DNA from: Hymenobacter aranciens | Lineage (GTDB): Bacteria; Bacteroidota; Bacteroidia; Cytophagales; Hymenobacteraceae | Direction of reading: 5' to 3' | NCBI RefSeq assembly: GCF_030580865.1 | Contig: NZ_JAUQSY010000003.1 | Location: forward strand, 186,001-250,000 | DNA: 64,000 nucleotides | Part shown: positions 54,343 to 61,608 of the stretch, one piece after another | How positions within the stretch are numbered: the stretch's first letter is position 1 | Layout of the letters: every line of letters starts with the position of its first letter | Notes under the pieces: generated by a model | Database searches by the model: none | What the model was told of the DNA's origin: nothing | What the model saw: only the letters and a program-made list of their open reading frames with translations | Position numbers and translations under genes: made by a program

Positions 54343-55290
54343 GTGATTCTCGAAGCCATTGACGTGCGCAAGGCCTACGCCGCCCACGTTGCCCTCGACG
54401 GCGTGAGCCTCGCCATTCCCGAGCAAAGCATTTTCGGTCTGCTCGGGCCCAATGGCGCGGGCAAAACCTCGCTCATTCGCATCATCACGCAGATTACGGG
54501 CGCTGACTCGGGCGAAATCCGCTTCCGCGGGCAGCGGCTGGCGCCGGAGCACGCCACTGAAGTGGGCTATTTGCCCGAGGAGCGCGGGCTGTATAAGAAG
54601 ATGAAAGTGGGCGAGCAGCTCATCTACCTGGCCCGCCTGCGCGGCCTGAGCCGGGCCGATGCCATGCTGCGCATCAAGGACTGGCTGGAGCGCTTCGACA
54701 TCAAGGCTTGGGCCGAGAAAAACGTGGAAGACCTCAGCAAGGGTATGCAGCAGAAGGTGCAATTCATTGCTACCGTGCTGCACGAGCCCAAGCTGATTAT
54801 TCTGGACGAGCCCTTTTCGGGCTTCGACCCGATTAATGCCAACATGCTGAAAGACGAGATTTTACGGCTGAAGCAGGAGGGTGCCACCATCATTTTCTCC
54901 ACGCACCGCATGGAGTCGGTGGAGGAATTGTGCGACCACATTGCCCTAATCAACCGCTCGCGCAAGGTGCTGGATGGGCCGGTGAAGCTGATTCGCAACC
55001 AGTTCCGCTCGAACACTTACGAATTGGAAGGCCGCAGCAATAATAAGTTCATCGTGATGCATCCCGACTTCGAGGTGCTGGAACACCTGGAGCTGGAGAA
55101 CGGCCATTTCCGCGACCGCATCAAGCTGCACGACGGGGTGAATTCCAACGATTTGCTGCGCTATGCCATCGGACAGGCCGAAATCCACGCCTTCCGCGAA
55201 GTCATTCCCAGCATCAACGACATCTTCATCCGACGCGTGCGCGAAACGATGCCCGAAAGCCTGCTTGAAACCGCTAACGCCCTCTTGTAA
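54343..55290 (+). CDS. ABC transporter ATP-binding protein (NatA-like)
   Basis: A 315-residue ABC ATPase. Walker A is GPNGAGKTSLI (~35-45), the signature is LSKGMQQKVQF (~130), and Walker B is LIILDEPFSGFDP (~147-159) followed by FSTHRMESVEELC. The C-terminal extension (~85 residues) is typical of ABC-2 exporters of the NatA type. There is no ATG in the first part of the frame, so the GTG at 54343 (MILEAIDVRKAYA) is the start. It works with the permease gene 6 nt downstream; the exported substrate (Na+, drug or other) is not known. Confidence 0.88.
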   Translation: MILEAIDVRKAYAAHVALDGVSLAIPEQSIFGLLGPNGAGKTSLIRIITQITGADSGEIRFRGQRLAPEHATEVGYLPEERGLYKKMKVGEQLIYLARLRGLSRADAMLRIKDWLERFDIKAWAEKNVEDLSKGMQQKVQFIATVLHEPKLIILDEPFSGFDPINANMLKDEILRLKQEGATIIFSTHRMESVEELCDHIALINRSRKVLDGPVKLIRNQFRSNTYELEGRSNNKFIVMHPDFEVLEHLELENGHFRDRIKLHDGVNSNDLLRYAIGQAEIHAFREVIPSINDIFIRRVRETMPESLLETANALL

Positions 55291-55296
55291 ACCGCT

Positions 55297-56670
55297 ATGG
55301 CTTCCAAATTCTTCCTCGTTGCCCAGCGCGAATACCTGACGCGGGTGCGCAAAAAAGCCTTTATTGTGCTCACGCTGGCCGTGCCGCTGCTCATCGCGGC
55401 ATTCGGGTTTTTCATGGTCAAAATCGTGCAGTCGGACGACGACAACACCGACGTGGTGGAGGTGCGCGACGAAAGCGGGCTTGGGCTGGCCGCCCGGTTG
55501 GTGAGCACGCCGCAGCTGCAATTTGTGCCCAGCAATGTGCCGCTGGCGCAGGGCAAAAAAGCCTTCCAAAAAGCCGAGCACGCCGGGCTGCTGTACCTGC
55601 CCGCCGGGCTCAACCCCGATGAACCGACCGGGGTGCAGTTTTTCGGCAAGGGCAACATCAGCCTGCGCAAGCAGGTTTCGGTGGAAAGTGCTTTAAATAA
55701 GGCTTTTTCGGAGTTGAAGATGCAGAAGTCCGGCCTGACGGAAGAGCAGCTCAACCGCCTGAAAGCGAAGGTTGACTTGCAGGCCGTGAGCCTGGACGAA
55801 ACCGGCAAGGAGGAAGACAGCAACGCCTTGGTTACTTCGGGTTTGTCGTACGGTTTGGCCCTGCTTATCTACTTGTTTATCTTCATCTACGGCGTGCAAA
55901 TTATGCGTGGAATCGGGGAGGAGAAATCCAGCCGCATCATGGAAGTGATGCTGTCGTCAGTGAAGCCATTTGACCTGATGATGGGCAAAATCATTGGTAT
56001 TGCGGCGGTAGGGCTGACGCAGTTCCTGCTGTGGGGGATTTTATCAACCGGTGCCACTTCCGTCATTTCTTCGCTCGCCACCGATACCAACAACCCCAAG
56101 ACTGAGATGGCCGCTACCGCTAGCCGCTCGACCGATGCAGCGGAGCAGAATGCAGGTGAGCGTTTTGATAAGCAAATAGATAAGGTGGGCGAGCAAGCTC
56201 CCGGTGGCGCCATCTCCAAAGCCTTCGCCTCGCTGGGCAAGCTGCCGATTGGCATCATCCTGTTCGGCTTTATCGTGTACTTCCTGGGCGGCTACCTGCT
56301 CTACGGGGCGCTGTTCGGCGCTATCGGCGCGGCCGTGGACGACCAGACCGATACCCAACAATTCATGTTTCCGGTGACGGCGCCGCTGGTGCTGAGCTAC
56401 ATCGTGAGTATCACGGTTATTCTGCGTAATCCCGACGGGCCGCTGGCGTTCTGGATGTCGATAATTCCCTTCACCTCGCCCATTGCGATGGTGGTGCGGC
56501 TGCCGTTTGGGGTACCACTGTGGCAGCTGGGCTTGTCGATTGCGTTGCTCATTGCCGGCTTTATCGGCACGGTGTGGCTGGCAGCGCGCATCTACCGCGT
56601 GGGCATTCTCATGTACGGCAAGAAGGTGACGTACCGCGAGATGAGCAAGTGGATGTTTTACAAAGGCTAG
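55297..56670 (+). CDS. ABC-2 type permease (NatB-like)
   Basis: A 457-residue membrane protein: the N-terminal helix FIVLTLAVPLLIAAFGFFMV, a ~150-residue soluble region, then six helices including GLSYGLALLIYLFIFIYGVQ and PLVLSYIVSITVILRN. EEKSSRIMEVMLSSVKPFDL and GKIIGIAAVGLTQFLLWG are the recognisable ABC2/NatB motifs. It forms the channel for the ATPase encoded just upstream. Confidence 0.87.
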   Translation: MASKFFLVAQREYLTRVRKKAFIVLTLAVPLLIAAFGFFMVKIVQSDDDNTDVVEVRDESGLGLAARLVSTPQLQFVPSNVPLAQGKKAFQKAEHAGLLYLPAGLNPDEPTGVQFFGKGNISLRKQVSVESALNKAFSELKMQKSGLTEEQLNRLKAKVDLQAVSLDETGKEEDSNALVTSGLSYGLALLIYLFIFIYGVQIMRGIGEEKSSRIMEVMLSSVKPFDLMMGKIIGIAAVGLTQFLLWGILSTGATSVISSLATDTNNPKTEMAATASRSTDAAEQNAGERFDKQIDKVGEQAPGGAISKAFASLGKLPIGIILFGFIVYFLGGYLLYGALFGAIGAAVDDQTDTQQFMFPVTAPLVLSYIVSITVILRNPDGPLAFWMSIIPFTSPIAMVVRLPFGVPLWQLGLSIALLIAGFIGTVWLAARIYRVGILMYGKKVTYREMSKWMFYKG

Positions 56671-56678
56671 TATTTTTG
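56671..56678 (+). promoter_or_regulatory. TAnnTTTG box immediately before the 56683 gene
   Basis: TATTTTTG followed by CCGG and the ATG only 4 nt later; any transcript would be leaderless. The layout resembles TATCTTTGCCGGAGTG at 19121. Confidence 0.45.
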
Positions 56679-56682
56679 CCGG

Positions 56683-57156
56683 ATGAAAATGCTACATCGT
56701 TTGGCGTGGCTGCTGTTGCTGGCCCTGCCTCTGCTGAGTTTAAAATGCGATGACGACGACGTTATCAAGCCGCCGCAGTTTGAGGTGACTATCCGGGTGA
56801 CTGGCACCGACCTTTATGGACTGGGGGCTGAGCTGACCGTCACTTCAACGCGTAATATATTGAATCCAAGCGCTGGCCCGGCGCTAACGGAGAGTTTTCC
56901 AACCAGCATCAGCCAGACCTATCCGCTGGGCACTTTCGGCCTGCAGGATAGGGTGGAGGCCAGCGTGGCCTTCCGCAACGTGACGTGCAACAGTACTCTG
57001 CGCCCCGCCAGCAACAGCAAGCTACTGGTAGAGGTATTGGCCAACGGCCTCGTCGTAGGCCGCGCTGAGCTGACGCCGACAAGCAGCGGCAGCAGCTTCG
57101 TGTGCAGCCCCTACTGGCTAAGTACCACCGTGGGCGAGGGCGACGACTGGGATTAG
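56683..57156 (+). CDS. Putative surface lipoprotein with acidic export signal
   Basis: A 157-residue protein of no recognised family. The N-terminus MKMLHRLAWLLLLALPLLSL is a hydrophobic signal followed by KCDDDDVIKPP. The cysteine sits where a lipobox Cys would be, though Lys at -1 is unusual, and the run of Asp after it resembles the lipoprotein export signal (LES) known in Bacteroidota, which sends lipoproteins to the cell surface. The mature part looks beta-rich (FEVTIRVTGTDLYGLGAELT). A TATTTTTG box lies directly upstream. Confidence 0.65.
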   Translation: MKMLHRLAWLLLLALPLLSLKCDDDDVIKPPQFEVTIRVTGTDLYGLGAELTVTSTRNILNPSAGPALTESFPTSISQTYPLGTFGLQDRVEASVAFRNVTCNSTLRPASNSKLLVEVLANGLVVGRAELTPTSSGSSFVCSPYWLSTTVGEGDDWD

Positions 57157-57195
57157 TCGCGCTCCAGGCGTTGCCAGCGGCGGTATCTTCGTCTT

Positions 57196-58086
57196 ATGTT
57201 GATGCCCCGTCAGTTCCTGCTGCTGTTTGCCTGCTACGCCCTGCTGGCCTTCGTCCCTGTCGCCGACCGGCCGGCCTACCGCCTCTTCACCGCCGCCGGC
57301 AAACCGGCCGACTACGACCAGATGCTAGCCGAGCTGGCGCAGGCCGACGTGGTTTTCTTTGGCGAGCAACACAACGACGCCCTTGGCCACTGGCTGGAAT
57401 TGCAGGTGCTCAAAGACCTGACGAAGCTCAAAAAGCCCGGCCAACTGGTGCTGGGCCTCGAAATGTTTGAGCGCGACGTGCAGCCGTTGGTGGCGCAGTA
57501 TGCCGCCGGCACCCTGCCCGACACAGCTTTTGAGCGCCAGGCCCGCCCCTGGCCCAACTACGCCACCGACTACAAGCCGCTGCTGCAGTTTGCCCGTGAG
57601 CAGCATATCAACATTGTCGGTACCAATACGCCACGCCCTTATGCCCGGCAGGTGGCGCGCGGCAGCCTCACCGCACTAAACCAGCTGCCTGCCGCTGAAA
57701 AAGCGCTACTGGCCCCATTGCCGCTGCAAGTGAATACCGAATGGCCCGGCTACAAGAAGATGGCTGCTATGTTCGGCACCGATGCCAGCACCCACGGCAG
57801 CGGCGCGCAGCCCATCATCCAGGCCCAGGCGCTGAAGGATGCCACCATGGCGCATTTTATCCGCAACAGTGTAGCGTCCGGTCAGACGCTGCTCCATATC
57901 AATGGCTCCTATCATTCCGATAACCACGATGGTATTGTGGGGTATTTGCGGCAAAACGCCCCGGCTTTGCGCGTGCGGACCCTAAGTGTGGTATCGCAGG
58001 AAAGCCTGAAACAGCTGGCGAAAGACAATCAGAAGCTGGCCGATTTCGTAGTGGTGATTCCGGAGGATATGGCTAAAACGTACTGA
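57196..58086 (+). CDS. ChaN-like haem-binding/EreA-type protein
   Basis: A 296-residue protein with an N-terminal signal-like helix (MLMPRQFLLLFACYALLAFV) and the ChaN-family pattern: ADVVFFGEQHNDALGHWLEL (~50-70), LVLGLEMFERDVQPLVAQY, LPDTAFERQARPWPNYATDY and LLHINGSYHSDNHDGIVGYL. In ChaN of Campylobacter the conserved His/Tyr residues bind haem and the protein is an iron-regulated lipoprotein. Here it is probably periplasmic; substrate or haem binding is not proven. TATCTTCG lies upstream, one base off the promoter box. Confidence 0.8.
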   Translation: MLMPRQFLLLFACYALLAFVPVADRPAYRLFTAAGKPADYDQMLAELAQADVVFFGEQHNDALGHWLELQVLKDLTKLKKPGQLVLGLEMFERDVQPLVAQYAAGTLPDTAFERQARPWPNYATDYKPLLQFAREQHINIVGTNTPRPYARQVARGSLTALNQLPAAEKALLAPLPLQVNTEWPGYKKMAAMFGTDASTHGSGAQPIIQAQALKDATMAHFIRNSVASGQTLLHINGSYHSDNHDGIVGYLRQNAPALRVRTLSVVSQESLKQLAKDNQKLADFVVVIPEDMAKTY

Positions 58087-58091
58087 TAGTG

Positions 58092-58553
58092 ATGTTCTAC
58101 GCCTTTGAAACCCCGGAGTTCGGCCTTGATGAGAATGGCTTGCACCGCTTGCGCAGCCGGTTCGCATTCGAGACAATTCCTTATCCGCACCTGCAACAAG
58201 CGGTGGTTAAACGTGGAAAATCGGTGCAAAACTGGGTTTTGCTGCTCATTGTCGGCATCTGCTGCCTGACAATTGCGGTGTTCATTGCTTACCGGATACT
58301 CGACTTTCTGTTCGGCGATGCGCCTACTAATCTGCGAATTGAAATCCACGAGGTAGCCATCCCTGTTTTTCCCGCTTTTATTGGCGTGAGTGCTATCTGG
58401 CAAGCCTTAAAAGAGACGGATATCCTGGAAGTAAAGACGGGCAGACGGCGCATTGTGCTGCCCTTGGATAAGCTCCGGCCTGTGGGCCAGCTAAGAGAAT
58501 TGCAACAATACCTGCTGGCCAGAACTGGCGCTGCTACAAGCAGCCGCGGATAA
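58092..58553 (+). CDS. Hypothetical two-helix membrane protein
   Basis: A 153-residue protein not assigned to a family. It has a cytosolic N-terminus (~45 residues), helix WVLLLIVGICCLTIAVFIAY, a second hydrophobic stretch (EVAIPVFPAFIGVSAIW) and a C-terminal basic/hydrophobic part (TGRRRIVLPLDKLRP) that resembles PH/YcxB-like membrane-associated domains. It begins 5 nt after the ChaN-like gene, so they may be co-transcribed. The ATG at 58092 follows a GTG at 58089; either could be used. Confidence 0.65.
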   Translation: MFYAFETPEFGLDENGLHRLRSRFAFETIPYPHLQQAVVKRGKSVQNWVLLLIVGICCLTIAVFIAYRILDFLFGDAPTNLRIEIHEVAIPVFPAFIGVSAIWQALKETDILEVKTGRRRIVLPLDKLRPVGQLRELQQYLLARTGAATSSRG

Positions 58554-58593
58554 AAAAACACCCCGCCATTGCGGCTGGCGCGATGACGGGGTG
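58552..58593 (-). terminator. Rho-independent terminator of the IscA-like gene
   Basis: On the minus strand CACCCCGTCAT pairs with ATGGCGGGGTG (one wobble) and is followed by TTTTTTT. It lies ~36 nt past the stop of the 58629-58976 gene. Confidence 0.85.
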
Positions 58594-58628
58594 AATTTAC
58601 CGGGTGGCGTGATAACGCCAGTAAATAA

Positions 58629-58976
58629 TTAGGCCGAGAACGACGAGCCGCAGCCGCAGGTGCTTTTGGCCTGGGGGTTGTTGAACACGAAGCCGCGGGC
58701 GTTGAGGCCATCCTGGAAGTCGACTTCCATGCCCAACACGTACATGGCGTGCTTCTTATCCATTACCAGGGTCAGGCCGTCGAGGTCGAAGGTTTCGTCC
58801 TGCTCCTTGGCTTTGTCGAAGCCTAACAGGTAGCTCATGCCCGAGCAGCCGCCGCCCTGCACACCAATGCGCAAGCCGTAATCAGTCGGAACATTTTTTT
58901 CAGCAATGATATTTTTGACCTCTACCACGGCGCGCGGGGTGAGGCTAATGGGAGCGATTTTGGTGGCCGTTGCCAT
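58629..58976 (-). CDS. A-type iron-sulfur carrier (IscA/ErpA/SufA family)
   Basis: A 115-residue protein for Fe-S cluster assembly. The three conserved cysteines are in GGGCSGMSYLL (~43) and STCGCGSSF (~107-112). AVVEVKNIIAEKN and ARGFVFNNPQAKSTCGCG are the family blocks. It passes Fe-S clusters to target enzymes; whether it is SufA, IscA or ErpA cannot be told. A promoter box lies 33 nt upstream and a strong terminator downstream, so it is monocistronic. Confidence 0.93.
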   Translation of the reverse strand: MATATKIAPISLTPRAVVEVKNIIAEKNVPTDYGLRIGVQGGGCSGMSYLLGFDKAKEQDETFDLDGLTLVMDKKHAMYVLGMEVDFQDGLNARGFVFNNPQAKSTCGCGSSFSA

Positions 58977-59009
58977 AACAGCGGGAATAAGGTGAATAAT
59001 GGGGTACTA

Positions 59010-59017
59010 CAAAGATA
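59010..59017 (-). promoter_or_regulatory. TAnnTTTG promoter -7 box for the IscA-like gene
   Basis: The minus strand reads TATCTTTG, 33 nt before the ATG at 58976, in the divergent gap. Confidence 0.55.
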
Positions 59018-59067
59018 CGGCCGCCGTTGTTGTGCGGCGGTCCGGAACCTTGGGGGCTAAACAGCGC

Positions 59068-59098
59068 TTGGGGGCCGGCGGTTCACGGCGTAAGTTTG
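59068..59098 (+). promoter_or_regulatory. TTG-N20-TAnnTTTG promoter for the 59174 gene
   Basis: TTG at 59068-59070 and TAAGTTTG at 59091-59098 are separated by 20 nt, matching the Bacteroidota -33/-7 spacing. The leader to the ATG is ~70 nt. Confidence 0.55.
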
Positions 59099-59173
59099 CG
59101 CCCCGTGCGGCAAGACTTCGCTGGCCGCACCACTTTTCTGTTCTCTAAACGGCTAGCGGAAGCTACCCTTACC

Positions 59174-59710
59174 ATGGATTCGAACGCCTATATTTTCGAC
59201 CTGCTTAAAATCGTGCTGCCTGCTCTCGTAGTGGCCGGCGCCATCTATCTGCTCTTCCAACGCTTTCTGGAACAGGAGCAGCAGCGCCGCCTGGTCGAGC
59301 TACGCCTCAAAAATGCCGACACCACGCTGCCCCTGCGCCTGCAGGCCTACGAGCGCATCGTGCTGCTGCTGGAGCGCATTTCGCCCAACAACATCCTGGT
59401 GCGCCTGAGCAGCGCGGGCCAGACGGCTCAGGAGTACCACCGCCTGCTGCAGCACGAAATCCGGGCCGAGTTTGAGCACAACATCTCGCAGCAGCTCTAC
59501 GTATCGCCCGATGCCTGGGCGGCGGTGAAAGAAGCCAAGGAAACCGTGCTGACCATGATTAACCACGCCTACCACAACCTGCAAAACCCCACCCAAACCC
59601 GGGGTACCGAGCTGGCCAAGCGCGTGCTGGAAGGCATGATGACCGACGCCGCCGACCCCGTCGATAACGCCCTGCTGGTGGTGAAGCAGGAAGCCCTACG
59701 GCTGTTTTAA
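59174..59710 (+). CDS. Conserved hypothetical membrane-anchored protein
   Basis: A 178-residue protein with one N-terminal helix (IVLPALVVAGAIYLLF, ~10-28), a basic/acidic coiled segment (EQEQQRRLVELRLKNADTTL) and a helical domain (LRLQAYERIVLLLERISPNN). The family occurs widely in Bacteroidota but its role is not known to me; EYHRLLQHEIRAEFEHNISQ suggests a soluble, cytosolic helical bundle. The start at 59174 (MDSNAYIFDLL) is chosen; an upstream extension would be unlike protein. A good promoter box pair lies upstream. Confidence 0.75.
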   Translation: MDSNAYIFDLLKIVLPALVVAGAIYLLFQRFLEQEQQRRLVELRLKNADTTLPLRLQAYERIVLLLERISPNNILVRLSSAGQTAQEYHRLLQHEIRAEFEHNISQQLYVSPDAWAAVKEAKETVLTMINHAYHNLQNPTQTRGTELAKRVLEGMMTDAADPVDNALLVVKQEALRLF

Positions 59711-59766
59711 TTATTCCATAATTCGGCCACAGTCAACTTCAGCTGTGAGTTGCTGGTTGTAGGGGC

Positions 59767-60300
59767 ATGACGAATAAAAAAAGACTGGCGGTCGACATGG
59801 ATGAGGTTATTGCCGATTCCATCGCCCGCTTTCAGGAGTGGTACGGCCGCGACTTTCAGCTGGAGTTGAGCCGCGAATCACTCCGCGGCCGCCCCGCGGC
59901 CGATGCCGTGGCGCCCGAACATCAGGCCGCCCTGCGCGAATACCCGAACGCCGAAGGCTTTTTCCGCGACCTACCCATCATCGCCGATAGCCAGGAAGTC
60001 CTGTTCGAGCTTTCCAAAAAGTACGAGCTGTTTATCGCCACCGCCGCTATGGAGTTTCCCAACTCATTTGTGGACAAGTATAACTGGCTGCAGCAGCACT
60101 TCCCCTTCATTCACTGGCGCAACTTCGTTTTCTGCGGCGACAAGAGCATCCTCAACGCCGACTTCCTCATCGACGACAACGCCTATAATTTTGACGGCTT
60201 TCACGGTGAAGGCTTGCTCTTCGATGCGCCGCATAATGCCCACGAAACGCGCTACCGTCGCGTACATAGCTGGCGGGAGGTAGGAGAAATACTGTTATAA
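59767..60300 (+). CDS. 5'(3')-deoxyribonucleotidase-like HAD phosphatase
   Basis: A 177-residue protein of the NT5C family. The catalytic aspartates are in LAVDMDEVIADS (~8-19), the second HAD motif is IATAAMEFP, and the C-terminal FLIDDNAYNFDGFHGEGLLF is motif 4. Such enzymes dephosphorylate dNMPs and NMPs in nucleotide-pool control. It ends at a long palindrome shared with the convergent bshA gene. Confidence 0.85.
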   Translation: MTNKKRLAVDMDEVIADSIARFQEWYGRDFQLELSRESLRGRPAADAVAPEHQAALREYPNAEGFFRDLPIIADSQEVLFELSKKYELFIATAAMEFPNSFVDKYNWLQQHFPFIHWRNFVFCGDKSILNADFLIDDNAYNFDGFHGEGLLFDAPHNAHETRYRRVHSWREVGEILL

Positions 60301-60391
60301 GTGAGTTAAAAGTTGAGAGTTAAAAGTGAAAAACCCTGACGCTTGCTTAAGGTCAGGGTTTTTCACTTTTAACTCTCAACTTTTAACTCAC
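60301..60391. terminator. 40-bp perfect palindrome between convergent genes (bidirectional terminator)
   Basis: Arms 60301-60340 and 60352-60391 are perfect inverse complements with an 11-nt loop. It starts directly after one stop codon, and the right arm covers the bshA stop. The stem centre carries AAAACCCTGAC/GTCAGGGTTTT, so it can terminate transcription in both directions. The gagttaaaag units resemble the arms at 50667. Confidence 0.8.
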
Positions 60392-61524
60392 TTTTCCTGC
60401 AAGCTGGTTGCTACTGCCTTTTGGTAGCACTCTTCGTACAGCGGCACAATCCGGTCCACGGCAAACTCCTCGGCCCGCGCCCGCGCCGCCTCCTTGAAGC
60501 GCGGCAGGTTTTCATCGCTAAGCACGAAAAGGGAGTTTTCTACCATGTCGGCCACGTCGCCGATGTCGCTCAGCATGCCGGTTACACCGTGCGTATTCAG
60601 CTCCGGGATACCGCCGGCGTTGGTGCTCACTACCGGCACTTCGCAGGCCATAGCTTCGAGCGCGGCCAGGCCGAAGCTTTCGTTCTCGGAGGGCATTAGG
60701 AATAAGTCGCTCACGCTTAGAACTTCTTCCACCGCTTCGAGCTTGCCCAGAAAGCGAATATCGCGCTGGCAGTCGAGGTCGCGGGCCAGCTTTTCCATGC
60801 GCGAGCGGTCGGGGCCGTCGCCCACGAGCAGCAGCTTGGCTGGGATTACTTTGCGCACTCCGCAAAAGATGCGCAGCACATCTTCGACTCGCTTCACCGT
60901 GCGGAAATTGCTGGTGTGGATGAGCAGCTTCTCGCCTTCGGGCGCAATGGCGGCGCGGAAATGGCTTTTGTCCTGCTTTTTAAAGCGCTTCAGGTCGATG
61001 AAGTTCGGGATGACCTGAATGTCTTTCTCGATGGCAAAATACTCGTAGGTTTCGCGCCGCAAATCGGCCGAAACAGTCGTCACCCCGTCGCTCTGGTTGA
61101 TACTGAACGTAACCACCGGCTCATAGCTGGCATCCTTGCCCACGAGGGTAATATCGGTGCCGTGCAGGGTGGTAACAACCGGAATGTTGATGCCCCGCGA
61201 GCGCAGAATCTGCTTCGCCAGGAAAGCTGCCGAGGCGTGCGGAATGGCGTAGTGAACATGCAGCACATCAAGGTTTTCATTCTGTGCAATGTCCACCATT
61301 TTGCTGGCCAGCGCCGACTCGTAGGGCGGAAACTGGAAGAGCGGGTAGGTGGGCACGTACACCTCGTGGTAGAAGAGGTTTTCGTTGAAAAAGTCGAGCC
61401 GCACCGGCTGGCTGTAGGTGATGAAGTGGACGCGGTGACCACGCTGGGCCAGGGCCTTACCCAACTCGGTGGCTACCACGCCGGAGCCGCCAAAAGTAGG
61501 GTAACAAACGATGCCGATGTTCAT
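60388..61524 (-). CDS. bshA: N-acetyl-alpha-D-glucosaminyl L-malate synthase (BshA)
   Basis: A 378-residue GT4 enzyme for the first step of bacillithiol synthesis, joining GlcNAc from UDP-GlcNAc to L-malate. NIGIVCYPTFGGSGVVATEL at the N-terminus, VHYAIPHASAAFLAKQIL and TTLHGTDITLVGKDASY (~130) are strong BshA signatures; ENESFGLAALEAMACEVPVV is the nucleotide-sugar site. The start at 61524 (MNIGIVCYPTFG) is preferred to the longer frame. BshB/BshC are not in the window. It lies 84 nt after the hexosaminidase/beta-lactamase gene on the same strand. Confidence 0.9.
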   Translation of the reverse strand: MNIGIVCYPTFGGSGVVATELGKALAQRGHRVHFITYSQPVRLDFFNENLFYHEVYVPTYPLFQFPPYESALASKMVDIAQNENLDVLHVHYAIPHASAAFLAKQILRSRGINIPVVTTLHGTDITLVGKDASYEPVVTFSINQSDGVTTVSADLRRETYEYFAIEKDIQVIPNFIDLKRFKKQDKSHFRAAIAPEGEKLLIHTSNFRTVKRVEDVLRIFCGVRKVIPAKLLLVGDGPDRSRMEKLARDLDCQRDIRFLGKLEAVEEVLSVSDLFLMPSENESFGLAALEAMACEVPVVSTNAGGIPELNTHGVTGMLSDIGDVADMVENSLFVLSDENLPRFKEAARARAEEFAVDRIVPLYEECYQKAVATSLQEK

Positions 61525-61608
61525 AAATTGACTAACGCGAAAAGCAGCTTCGCGTTGGCCTAACCGGAAAGAGGGCGGGATGTTGCGCCGGCAACGGTTT
61601 TCTCGCAA

